Below are positions 34,016 to 44,994 of a DNA stretch of 64,000 nt, one piece after another. The stretch comes from Apodospora peruviana (lineage: Eukaryota > Ascomycota > Sordariomycetes > Sordariales > Lasiosphaeriaceae), in the NCBI GenBank assembly GCA_033439685.1, contig JAUEDM010000007.1:3152501-3216500 (forward strand), written 5' to 3'. The notes under the pieces are model-generated. The model had not been told where the DNA came from. It made no database searches and worked only from the letters and a program-made list of their open reading frames with translations. Position 1 is the first letter of the stretch; each line of letters opens with the position of its first letter. A program made the position numbers and the translations under genes.

Positions 34016-35640
34016 ATACCACACGTGACCAAGTGTAGATCCCACAAAATTCTTATGTCTTCTCCGGTCCCCATCTACAGCATCGTTTTCGCTTATGTCC
34101 GGAAGGTGTACCATTAATGTCGGCTGAACTCAGGCTGCTCCTTTCCTCCTGTTATTTGACTACACGCCGCCAGAATAAACGTCAGATACCACCACCGCCA
34201 CGGGTCGATCTGGCTCGTTCTGCATTGCTCGCCGCTGCAGTAGACTGTGCATCGTTATCCCAGTCCACTGTCCCTCCACTCGCTGTAGTATGTTGTAGCG
34301 CACCAGTACATGGCGACTCTGCTGGTACCGGAAACTATCCCATTCACCCTTGTCAAGTGGCAGAAATTGCCGGAGACCAGCCGGTACAACTTGGTCAGCT
34401 TCACCGTCTAGCTCAGCGTCGACCATTGTCATGCCAAGACACGCTAGACGGAACAATTCATCCTGCATAATGCTGCCTTTTGAACTACGCGAGAAAGGTT
34501 AGCAGTAAGTTGGGCTGCAGATTCGAATACTCTCTCCTGATCCTTTCGAGGGTGGTATCCCAAACTGTCCACACCGTCTTATGTGTTGGAGAAGTGCCAG
34601 TCCTTCCATCGCTGACATGACGCCAACGTGCAGAGGCTCGCAGACCCTTGGGACGAGCCTCACACTTCTGTCGTCTTGACTGGTCACAATGACTCCTCCC
34701 CGGTTCCCCTCTGGCATGATCTTCTGGATCCCCCAGCTGACATCGTCTACATTGTCGACAATCACCAGCCATTCGTCGTCCGCCTCTGTTCTGTCGCGAA
34801 GCCATCGGCGCACTGCTTCCACGACTCTGTCAGTAAGAACGGACTCTTGCCTCTCAGCGGGCTCCTCCGGAATCCCCAGCTCGGCAGCACATCGTTTGAA
34901 GCTAGACCGCACTGCCTCCTCGCCTGTCGTGTCGATCCAGAGGATGGCGTTGTATTGATCTTTGTGCTTCTCGGCATAGGCTAGTGCCAGCTGGGATTTG
35001 CCGGCCCCACCTAATCCGTGAAGGGTAACGGCATAGGGGACCTTTCCTTTCTCATGTCTTATCTTCATTTTCTGCTCGATTTCTGCCGACAGCTTGGCCC
35101 TCTCGGTGTATTTATGTACCATCTCGAGCGGCACAGCATAGCGGTGTTTTGGTTGCGAAGCTACTCTGTTACAAAAGCCGGATATGTCCTCGCCTATTTC
35201 TACCTATCTCTCATGGAAAACTCACGTCGCTGTTTTTTCTTGTCAAGTGCTTTTTCGACCTCGGGTTCCTGAATATATTCCGATAGCTGACTGCAAAAAT
35301 CTCTGTGTCCAGGCTCGTGTCTGGTGAGCGAAACCTGCACATCGCCATATGATTCGGGTTGTGGATGAAAAACTTGCTATCACTCTCCCGCCGATTCAGA
35401 GCTGGTTCCAAGACTGGAATGCCATGTCGGAAACAAGTAGAGGAGTTGACGCTGCGGAGGAAGAGGAAACCTTCCAGAACTTACTTCGTAATTCCTCTAG
35501 GAAAACCAGGCGATATACGGATGAATGGGCTTGGAGGTGACCTAGGCCAACGAACAGCCAATCGGAAGTGACACCAGTTCCGATGAGGTTGAGCTTCCCC
35601 GAGGGATTCCGCGACACTCCGATTTCCATCCAATCAAACC
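34016..35640 (-). pseudogene. NB-ARC (STAND/NLR) pseudogene
   Basis: Reading down the minus strand, debris near 35630-35400 and HPQPESYGDVQVSLTRHEPG (about 35370-35310) precede the nucleotide-binding domain. A 76-nt intron-like gap separates KALDKKKQR from YAVPLEMVHKYTERAKLSAE. The NB-ARC domain has P-loop GLGGAGKSQLAL, Walker B WLVIVDNVDDVS and GGVIVTSQDDR. At about 34600 the frame jumps from SAMEGLALLQ to THKTVWTVWDTTLERIRRE, implying a deletion of the segment in between plus a frameshift. A stop follows at LTFLA, and a further shift precedes IMQDELFRLACLGM...WTGITMHSLLQ. One more frame change gives WYLTFILAACSQITGG, then MVHLPDISEN, before the LINE fragment. No TPR repeats remain. It is an NLR broken by deletion, at least three frame changes and a LINE insertion. 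Confidence 0.8.
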
Positions 35641-35932
35641 ATTTTCAGTGAACGGATACATGCGAAGGCGTTCTTCAGGTCATACTGGAGGGCGCCCAGG
35701 AGTGGCTGTGCTCAGGAATGGCTGTGCTTCTCACTGACTGCAGCACGTCGTGACCCCGCTACCCAACAACCAACATGAGCGGATATCTGCCCCTCAACTC
35801 TTCATCACATCCGGTTTCTCCCAGTTGTATCCTCAATCGCGCGATCAACATCCAGTCACGGGCAACTACAATTGTGCCAGCACATCGATAAATAAGTCTG
35901 CATGTTGAAGATCAAACAAAGAAGCCGCTATT
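35641..35932. promoter_or_regulatory. Divergent intergenic region between two NLR genes
   Basis: About 290 bp lie between the degraded 5' end of the NB-ARC pseudogene (minus) and the HeLo-NACHT-ANK start codon (plus). It presumably contains the promoter of the latter. No specific motif can be named. Confidence 0.4.
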
Positions 35933-38900
35933 ATGGAGCCGGTCGGACTTGCTGTCGGGCTCGTAGGGTTGGTGGGGCTCTTCAACACCTGCCTGGATGT
36001 TATCGACAAAGTGGATTCCTACAAGGACTTCGGAATCGAGTCACGTTCCGTATATGCTCAATTCGAAGCCGATAAACAGATCCTCAAACAGTGGGCCCAA
36101 CATGTCGGCATCGAGAATGGCGGATTAGGAGTCCGCCATCATCGCTATCTTGATGATGCTGATACAATGGCGGCCGTACGGACGTTGCTATCAAGTATAC
36201 ATGAGATCTTCGGGAAAACGGAGAGGACAGCCTTGAACCGTCAGCCTGCAATGGAATCTGGCCGAAACTCTTCTCTTGAGATTCCCCACAGAGGTACCAG
36301 GATCATCCAACAGCCCGAACCTGATTTCTCGAGGCGGGACAGAATCGGATGGTCTCTTAAACGGAAAGGAAAAATCACCAACCAGGTTCAACAGTTTGGA
36401 TCCTTGGTCCAAAGGTTGTACACCCTGGTACCTGTGGAAAATCTGAAGGACGCAGGTGTGGAAGGACCAGGGTCCCGGGACTGTACGTTTCCCCAAAGCT
36501 CACGGACAAGAACGTCCAACTAAATTGCAGCAGCTAGGTGGCATTCCGAATACCAACAAAACTTGAGGCAAATACGGAAACATATAGAGGGTAAGCAGCT
36601 TCTTCCATTTCAAGGGACGTGCTAATAATTACTCTAGGCGAGATGAGGATGGAACTCCAAACCTGGCTAGATGCGTCTTGGACCCACCACCTTTACGACA
36701 ATTTTGTTGGCAGGAAACTGGATGGAACCTGTGATTGGATTCAAAATCGCCCGGCTTTTATCGACTGGGCATCGCCCGAATTTCCGGATGGATCAGCAAA
36801 GATGTTGTGGATCCACGGCCCCGCCGGGTTTGGGAAGACCATCCTATGTGCAAGCGTTGTGAAACATTTGTTGGCCACTCCCGACTCCATCGTCGCCTTC
36901 TTTTTCTTCTCTTCTGAGACTGGAAGCCGGGGAGACCCCTTTATCGTGATAAGGTCCTGGATATTGCAAGTCATATCTCGCGATCAAAGTGCGTTCGAGC
37001 TGGCATGCTCGAAATGCGATTCCAAGACTGGCCAAACGGCAACACGCACAGAGATTCTCGAACTCTTCCAGGCTATCGTAACAATTCTACCCAGATGCAC
37101 ATTTGTTGTTGACGGCCTAGACGAATGTGCGAAGTCGACAGAAAGTTGGACATCCCATGAGGACAGCTCAACCCTTGGATTGCTCAAGGCCATCAAGCAG
37201 TCTATCGCCCACACTGCCACCAAAGTTCTAATTGTTAGTCGCGCCGATGCAGATATTCGATCGGGATTTCATTTTATGGCGGACGCCCATCGCAATATCC
37301 TGCTATATGAGCAAGCGATCAAGGCAGACGATGTGCAAACGGACGCGACAATATTCTCAAGGAGTGTCGTGGACAAGAAGTTGGGGAAGAAAGATCAACA
37401 ACTCCGAATGGATCTCTCACATAGGATGGTTGAACGAAGCGGAGGTATGTTTCTATGGATCAAGATGCTTGAAGATCAGTTGCGTGGGGGGAAGAACAAA
37501 AAACAACTGGAAGAGATCGTCGACCATGCTCCTACTGGACTTCACCATCTATACGAACGAAACTGGAAGAATATTTCCCTCCTTCAGGACAGAGATCAAG
37601 CTCGGGCCTTCTCGATTTTGCGATGGACTGTGTGTGCCCTGCGGCCGCTCAGCGTTGCCGAACTCGTAGAGGCGCTAGTGATCAATGACGATGATCTTCA
37701 TGACCTACCAATCGATGAACTTCCTGATGCTATCGATAAGGATTATATCCACGACGAAATCCTAAGTTTGTGTGGTTCTCTTTTGGAAACCCGAAGTACG
37801 GACTCGGAGCATGACCCAGCGACATGGACCGTTGAGCCAATACACTTTTCAGCCAAGCAGTACATCTTGTTGCAAATGACGCTTCCCGGAACTCTCAACA
37901 CGAACGAGCAACTGAATAAGGCATTGCAGAACAACATCATAGCCAGTCTGTGTCTACGATACCTTAATTTCAGCACCATCTGGCAGCCTCCTAATACAAC
38001 AATCAGCTGGTACAACAAGAGGCCTCTTCGAAATTACGCAGCAGGCTCATGGTATCAACATTTTAGTTGTCAGGTTGCAAACTCTGCCGAAGTGGATCAT
38101 CTCGTTCAAAAATTGTTCCAACCGGGAAGTGCGAAATGGATTGAGTGGAGGAAATGGTTCGAGAATGACAAGCGAAAACCAGCAGCGCCTAAAGATGATC
38201 CAAATAGTAGCCCATTATTTTACGCGGCAACACTTGGATTGTGTAAAACCGTTTCCCACCTTATACGGGAGAAACGTGTTGAAATCAATCAGAGAGATGG
38301 ATTGGGAAGAACTGCATTAATCGGAGCATGCTCAGAAAGCAAGCACGATGCGGCCAAGCTACTTCTCATGCAGGGCGCCGACCCGACTATTGCAGATAAC
38401 TACGGACGTACGCCATTACAATTGTCTTCGGCAAATGGAAGCCTTGACATAGTCAATTTGCTTCTCAAGAAGGGGGCCGATATAGCGACTGCAAGCAACG
38501 AAGGATGGACACCACTGAATTCAGCATCCGGCAGCGGGCACTTGGAAGTCGTCAAATTGCTTCTTGAGAATGGGGCCGATATAGCGACTGCAAGCTGTGA
38601 AGGATGGACACCACTGAAATCAGCATCCAATAATGGACACTTGGAAGTCGTCAAGCTGCTTCTCGAGAAGGGGGCCGATATAGCGACTGCAAGCAACGAA
38701 GGATGGACACCACTGAATTCAGCATCCAACAACGGGCACTTGGAAGTCGTCAAGCTGCTTCTCGAGAAGGGAGCCGATATAGCGACTGTAAACAGTGGAG
38801 GATGGACACCACTAAATTCAGCATCCGGCAACGGGCACTTGGAAGTCGTCAAGCTGCTTCTTGAGAAGGGGGCCGATATAACGACTGCAAGCAACAAAGG

Positions 38901-40845
38901 ATGGACACCACTGAATTCAGCATCCAACAACGGGCACTTGGAAGTCGTCAAGCTGCTTCTCGAGAAGGGGGCCGATATAGCGACTGTAAACAGTGAAGGA
39001 TGGACACCACTGAATTCAGCATCCGGCAACGGGCACTTGGAAGTCGTCAAGCTGCTTCTCGAGAAGGGGGCCGATATAGCGACTGTAAACAGTGAAGGAT
39101 GGACACCACTGAATTCAGCATCCGGCAACGGGCACTTGGAAGTCGTCAAGCTGCTTCTCGAGAAGGGGGCCGATATAACGACTGCAAGCAACAAAGGATG
39201 GACACCACTGAATTCAGCATCCAACAACGGGCACTTGGAAGTCGTCAAGCTGCTTCTCGAGAAGGGGGCCGATATAGCGACTGTAAACAGTGAAGGATGG
39301 ACACCACTGAATTCAGCATCCGGCAACGGGCACTTGGAAGTCGTGAAGCTGCTTCTCGAGAAGGGGGCCGATATAGCGACTGTAAACAGTGAAGGATGGA
39401 CACCACTGAATTCAGCATCCAATAATGGACACTTGGAAGTCGTCAAGCTGCTTCTCGAGAAGGGGGCCGATATAGCGACTGCAAGCTGTGAAGGATGGAC
39501 ACCACTGAATTCAGCATCCAACAACGGGCACTTGGAAGTCGTCAAGCTGCTTCTCGAGAAGGGGGCCGATATAGCGACTGTAAACAGTGAAGGATGGACA
39601 CCACTGAATTCAGCATCCGGCAACGGGCACTTGGAAGTCGTCAAGCTGCTTCTCGAGAAGGGGGCCGATATAGCGACTGTAAACAGTGAAGGATGGACAC
39701 CACTGAATTCAGCATCCGGCAACGGGCACTTGGAAGTCGTCAAGCTGCTTCTCGAGAAGGGGGCCGATATAACGATTGCAAGCAACAAAGGATGGACACC
39801 ACTGAATTCAGCATCCAACAACGGGCACTTGGAAGTCGTCAAGCTGCTTCTCGAGAAGGGGGCCGATATAGCGACTGTAAACAGTGGAGGATGGACACCA
39901 CTGAATTCAGCATCCGACAACGGGCACTTGGAAGTCGTCAAGCTGCTTCTCGAGAAGGGGGCCGATATAGCGACTGCAAGCAACGAAGGATGGACACCAC
40001 TGCACTCGGCATCCATCAGCGGACACCTGGAAGTCGTCAAGCTGCTTCTCGAGAAGGGGGCCGATATAACGACTGCAAGCAACAAAGGATGGACACCACT
40101 GAATTCAGCATCTCGTAACGGGCACTTGGAAGTCGTCAAGCTGCTTCTCGAGAGGGGGGCCGATATAGCGACTGCAAGCAACGAAGGATGGACACCACTG
40201 CACTCGGCATCCATCAGCGGACACCTGGACGTGGTCAAGCTGCTACTTTCCCGGCACGGAGCTGACCCCAACTTTAAAGATAATGTCAAGCGAACCCCGC
40301 TGTCATTGGCTGCTAAGAATGGACATGACGCAATAATCATGGCATTCCTTGCTAAAGAGGAGGTAGACCTGAACCCAAAAGATCATTACGGTATGACGCC
40401 GTTATCAATAGCCGTGCGAAATGGCCGTCTCAATGTGGTTAAGATGCTGCTGGATACTGGAGCCGTCAACATCAACTCGAAGGACTTTTTTGGAGAGCCT
40501 CCGCTATGGTATGCGAGAATGTTTAATAGTTCTGACATCGCGCAACTGTTGAACGATAATAAGGAGAAGAGATCCATATCGGTATGCAAGAAGAGCCTAC
40601 CGCTGGATGCGGGGTTCAGGACTGGTGACGAAACGGGTGACACGACGGGGAATCAGACAGGCGAAACATCACGGTGGTGCGATATTTGCACATTGGACAT
40701 CCGAAAGGGCTATGTCTATTATGAATGTGAAATCTGTAATAGTGGAAATTTTCATGTTTGTTCGGAGTGTTATGAGATCAGAGGGTATTGCTTAGAGTCT
40801 GGCCATGTTTTAGTCCCTGCAGAAGTCAACATGGAGGCTAAATAA
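35933..40845 (+). CDS. HeLo-NACHT-ankyrin-ZZ NLR receptor
   Basis: Exons 35933-36482, 36531-36590 and 36638-40845 (introns of 48 and 47 nt, GCTAAT branch point in the second) give 1605 aa. Residues 1-185 are a HeLo domain (MEPVGLAVGLVGLVGLFNTC, DKVDSYKDFGIESRSVYAQF), the membrane-targeting death-effector domain of fungal NLRs. The NACHT NTPase follows, with Walker A GPAGFGKT (about 264) and Walker B CTFVVDGLDECA (about 357). A winged-helix region with PIHFSAKQYI is next. Three diverged ankyrin repeats (about 726-823), 18 nearly identical 33-residue repeats (about 824-1418) and three more diverged repeats come after. The C-terminus is a ZZ-type zinc finger (CDICTLDIRKGYVYYECEIC, CSECYE, about 1550-1595). 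By family knowledge it is a signal-sensing receptor in non-self recognition and regulated cell death. All motor residues are intact. Confidence 0.93.
38500..40284 (+). repeat. 18 tandem 99-bp ankyrin-coding units
   Basis: Units of exactly 99 bp start at 38500 (GAAGGATGGACACCACTGAA) and every 99 bp up to 40183. The last is one codon longer. Most differences sit at a few codons: first residue E/G/K, residue 7 N/K/H, residues 11-12 (GS, NN, GN, DN, IS, RN) and residues 29-33 (TASN, TVNS, TASC, IASN). The backbone GHLEVVKLLLEKGADI is nearly invariant. This pattern fits recent unit-level duplication or gene conversion with variation confined to exposed ankyrin positions. Confidence 0.95.
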
Positions 40846-41047
40846 TGGAGTTAGGTGCAGATTTAACTCGTTTTCTTAGTCTCTCAACAAGTCTCGTGGC
40901 CCTCCTCGCCACCCAATTTTAACTTGTTAAGGATGCCGTCGTTAAACTCGCTGGAAGCGCATCGGCCGTTTTGGCACGCTGTACGAGCTGTCAGCTTATT
41001 AGCTATTCCTTGTGCGGGCTGATATAGCCAAGAGTCCTGCTGATATG

Positions 41048-41866
41048 GTGAAGCCGCCGCAAAGCAGTACCGGATCGTCCCGTTCAGACGTGATAAGGAA
41101 TTCGTCGGCCGCGAAACGATTAACACCGACCCCCTTGTGAGGATCCTGCCTAGTAGAGACGAACATGACTGCCAGCAGCTCGCCATCGAAGGTCTGGATG
41201 GGGTTGGAAAGACACAGATTGCTCTTAAGGCCGCTTTTCGCATCGGCGACACGCACCCAAGCCGCTCGGTCTTTTGAGTCCCCGCTGTATATGCCACCCC
41301 TTTCAAGAATGCATACCCCAATATCGGTGAGCAACTCAAGGTGCCGGGAATCGACGAAGAGAAAGCAGATATTAAGGCACTTATTCAAGGCTGGTTGAGT
41401 TAGAAAATCGTATCATCTTGAAGAAATGAGCAGAGAGAAGGCTCTTAAATTATTGCAGAAAAACTTGAAGAGTGATCAGATAAGCGATACAAGAACCAAC
41501 GAAGAGTTGCTGGAGTTTCTTGCCAGCCTCCCTCTAGAGATACGGCCGGCGTCGGCTTATATGGCCAAGAAGCGGATCTCAGACTGCAATACCTTGGGCT
41601 GTGCAAGTCTGGTGACGAGGATATATATGATCGAGTTGTTAAGGAGAGACTTTAAGGACCGACATCGATATAAAAGCATCCAATATCCAGTCGCCACAAC
41701 TTGGCTAGTTTCATTCCGGCATATCTTAGATTACGACCCACTGGCAACTGACTTTCTTAGATTCATGTACGTCCTAGCTGGGAAGGATATTCGGAAGTCT
41801 CTCTTGCCGCCGGCCAGGAGCCAGATGTCATGGCCTGGGCCCATGCAGTGTATAACCCACTAGTCT
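41048..41866 (+). pseudogene. Second NB-ARC relic
   Basis: Plus-strand conceptual frames read PFRRDKEFVGRETINTDPLV, then the P-loop LAIEGLDGVGKTQIALKAAF. A TGA sits where a Trp codon is expected (PSRSVF*VPAVYATPF), consistent with G-to-A change. The frame continues NAYPNIGEQLKVPGIDEEKA and IKALIQGWL, then after frame changes LLEFLASLPLEIRPASAYMA, YKSIQYPVATTWLVSFRHIL and LATDFLRFMYVLAGKDI. These are the nucleotide-binding and winged-helix parts of an NB-ARC-TPR receptor. No start, no complete frame and no TPRs remain. It is not the same copy as the 34-kb pseudogene. Confidence 0.75.
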
Positions 41867-41999
41867 AGATTCCAAGCCTAGTCACCTTAGAATTCCGACA
41901 TCCTTTTGGATTGAGGGGGTGTTAGCGCAGTTGTAGTGGGTTATGTGCGATCGCCGTCACACCAGAGAGAAGAACAGACATGGACAATCACAATGGATG

Positions 42000-42560
42000 A
42001 CAAGTGCCATATTCCGACACCATGTGCCTGTCATGCCGCCTCCACTTAGCCTGCCGTAGTACGTTTTATAGCTTTGTTCTATCTGGGGATCCTTTTGGTA
42101 AGGTCTTATTGACTTGTGCTTGGGATTGTAGACTATCATTGATGAAATCCATGGCAAGTTCTGTCAACTCATTTGCTGTAAGTAAAAAGAGGGGCAGTAT
42201 ATATTTGTAAGTGAGAGTGTGATGTTTCTTCTGGGGATAGCGTCGTTTTTACGGCGCCAGCCAGCCATAAGTTGTTTCCAATACACCATGACTGTCCCTT
42301 CCGCGGGATCGGGATTGTCTTCGACGCCGCCAATACTGAATGCAATGTTCATCATAAATGCCTTCAAGCATATGAGGTCATAAGCACTAGCACCGGGGTG
42401 TTCTTAAGCATGTCTAAAATAGAAAAGGTTAGAGAGTACGCCTATGCACGGGGTAAAAATTCTATTCTTACTGATTCCAAAGGTCGATCATACGGCGGTA
42501 TTCTTTCGATACCTTGTCTGTTAGTCTTTTGTGGACTACAGAGCCGTCTATCCCCTTGAT
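42000..42560 (-). pseudogene. Relic resembling the N-terminal part of a fungal DUF3435/C2H2-FluG-like protein
   Basis: Minus-strand frames give LTDKVSKEYRRMIDLWNQ followed by a GTAAGA..TTTTAG intron-like gap. Then come ASAYDLICLKAFMMNIAFSI, GGVEDNPDPAEGTVMVYWKQ and LMAGWRRKNDAIPR. The pattern (LRCLKAF..., YWKQL.AGWRR..., IP.NI) resembles the N-terminal region of fungal proteins often named FluG-domain or DUF3435 (tyrosine-recombinase-like). Frames are broken and the 5' side runs into the LINE at 42695. The assignment is by eye and weak. Confidence 0.3.
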
Positions 42561-42694
42561 GGAATTTCCGGATCCTTTCTCCTTTCCCCCTGCGAAAGAA
42601 TTCCTCATCACGCGTCTTGCTCGGTCATCATTGAAACAAGGGCACTGTATTGAGTGAACAGAGTAAAATGAAAGGTAGAAATTGCGGAAGCTGA

Positions 42695-44480
42695 ATAATA
42701 TTATTATTCATACGCCGCTGTGCCCTTGGGCGCGTCGGACCTTCAAACTATTTACTGTATAGGAAAACCGTGCCCTTACGGGTCGGGTGAAAAACCGGTA
42801 CCAACAGTTGAGAAAACACATCAGTGACTGAGCCTGTAAATACGAAAGAAGACCTTCTGGCCTTCGATGGAGGGGGTCTCAACCTGCCGACTCCAGTTCT
42901 AGCTTGCTTGCTAGATTGTACATTGGTAATCTTCCCGCATCCATCAGCCAGCTCAGGATCCTTCTTGTTAGCCGTGCAGCTGGGAGATCAATGCCCTGTA
43001 AGACAGAGTAAAAATCCCGTCGAGTCCGAATATCTGCTCTCTCCCATCTTCGAGTCAATGGTGGAGCCAAACACCATATGACTAGGTGTTCGACAGTTTC
43101 ACGGCCTTCACCGCACTCGCAAAAAGTCGGTGATTCCCCCTGTCCAGGCTGCAATTGTTATAGCGGATTCTTGTTGAAGTGGATTAGCTCGCTCTTTTCT
43201 GGGCCAAAGACCATTCCTCGAGTGTGTGCCCACCGCAGGCATGTCTTCCAGGCCGCTTTCAGCTGTCTAATGTTTGCCTCTGGCTCTCGGCCAAAGACAA
43301 GGAGATTGGTATCGTCTGCGAATCCCACTATTGACAGATGGGGGTGTTCTTCTTTTAACTGCTTGTAGAGAGAAGCAATGTAGAGAATAAAGAGAACTGG
43401 AGATAGTGGGGAGCCCTAAGGGACTCCTGCTCGTACTGCTGTTGGGGTAGCTGTTTGGACGTCGAGTTGGCTTCTGCGGCCTGTGTGATCTTGTTGGCCA
43501 CCACTGACTCTATCACCTTCGATAGGGTTGGTAGTAAAGCAATAGGGCTATAGCCTCCCAGTGTCTGGTATACTGCAGGTGCTTTCCTCATCTTTGGTAG
43601 GACCACGGTCTTTGCTCTCTTGAAGCGGTCTGGGAACCACCCTAGCTGCAAGCATCTTGTAGCTAAAATAGCTACCACGATAGCTAGCGGTTTCCCGCAT
43701 ACCTTCAGGAGGCCTGTAGGAAGCAAGTCTTCGCCTGGTGCTTTCCAGGGACTGGCCTTACTTATTGCTTCTGCCACTTCGTCTGCCGTTACTGTTTGGG
43801 CCATCTCAAATCCTGGCTCCCACTCGTTCAGAAAGGTCTGGTCTTGAATGTCGGTTAGGTTAGCTGGCGGGTTTGGAAAGAACTCTTTTTGGCTAGAGCT
43901 CTGCCTTCTCGCTGTGTTCTGCGGCTACCGTCTGTCCCGAAGAATCCTTGAACGCTGGCAACCTCGGAGGTTCAGGTGGCTGGAAGCTCTTCAGCCTAGC
44001 CCATCTTTCAAGGCTCCACATCTTGTCTGGCTTTTCCGCCTCGCTCGCTTCCTGGACCGCACTCCTCCAGGCTCTCGTTTTGGCTTCATGAATTGTTCTC
44101 GAAAGCTCCTTGAGCCTTTCATTATGTTCTCCCGGTTGTATTCGGTACGGACCTCTCTGGCCAGTCTCTCGGCTCTCCTTGCCTCTCGGTTAGCTTCTTC
44201 CACCTCCCGAGTCCACCAGGGAGAACTGTAGCCGCGATTCTCCTTCCGTGGATGGGTACTTTCCTCCGCGACCCAGGTCAGCCAGTCGACTAAATCGTCA
44301 AAGGCCTTGCTAAGGCCCTTTATAGTCTTAATCCTAACTGTTAGGCGGTTTGGCCCCGGATCTGTTAGACCGATGGTCTTGTGGAGCAGCTCTGACTCTG
44401 CCTCTACTCTCTTCTCGTTCATCTTCTTCCAGGACCAGCCGGCTATATGAGATATAGGAACAAACACGGGGGACAAAAGG
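42695..44480 (-). mobile_element. Tad-like LINE relic, copy A
   Basis: Non-LTR retrotransposon, 5'-truncated, with a 3' tail of AAT repeats at 42699-42710. In order on the minus strand: the linker before the reverse transcriptase (44476-43990; SSPWWTREVEEANREARRAE), RT start (43800-43480; ISKASPWKAPGEDLLPTGLL, YQTLGGYSPIALLPTLSKVI), a deletion, then GVP*GSPLSPVLFILYIASL and the catalytic GFADDTNLLVFG (about 43310). The C-terminal zinc-knuckle part follows (CECGEGRETVEHLVIWC, about 43120) with the end RLPMYNLASKLELE. The stop replacing Q in GVPQGSP and the internal deletion show that it is dead. Inverted relative to copy B. Confidence 0.85.
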
Positions 44481-44994
44481 GAAAGAAGAGAACAGTTGTG
44501 TGGTAGGTAGTAAGGTGGGACGACCCTCTTTATCTAGCCAGTGTCTGACATACGACGACAAGAGCCCAAAAATGTTCCAAAAACGGGAGAAGAATAGCAT
44601 TATTACGGAGTTTATTTTCTTGGGCCATGTTCTGGGTCCCGTTTACGTTTTCGTTTGGTCAAGAGGGACGGAAATTGGTCCTTTTCGCATGTAGTCTTAT
44701 TCTTAACCCCTCGCTCCTACATTTGTGCCTTTGGGGTGCCCCAAAACTAGTGCTGGGAGTCGCGTAAAGTTGTTAAATTTTGAATATGGTGAGTAAAGGT
44801 GAGCTCAGGGTGAGTAAAGGTGAACTGAGGGTGAAGAAGGGTGAAGCGAGTCTGAAGCGAGCCTAATTTTGGTCTAACCATTCTTGGACGGGACGAGATT
44901 CTTTTTAGAGAGTCACTACCTAGGTATCAACCTGGGTACCTTACATACTTTTTAAACTTCCGTGATATTGATATTTGTTGTTGTTCAAAGACAG
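44481..44994. other. Spacer between two inverted LINE copies
   Basis: About 500 bp. Near 44788-44860 an 18-22 bp motif GGTGAGTAAAGGTGAGCTCA is partly repeated three to four times. No gene. Confidence 0.4.

Noticed and set aside
36619..36637. Separate start of a NACHT-ankyrin gene at about 36619
   Set aside because: Two short introns join the HeLo exon to the NACHT exon in frame (QQNLRQIRKHIEG across the junctions), so it is one gene.
38400..40340. 646-codon open frame antisense to the ankyrin array
   Set aside because: It repeats every 33 codons because the sense array does; an open antisense frame follows from the repeated unit having no antisense stop. No independent motif or start context.
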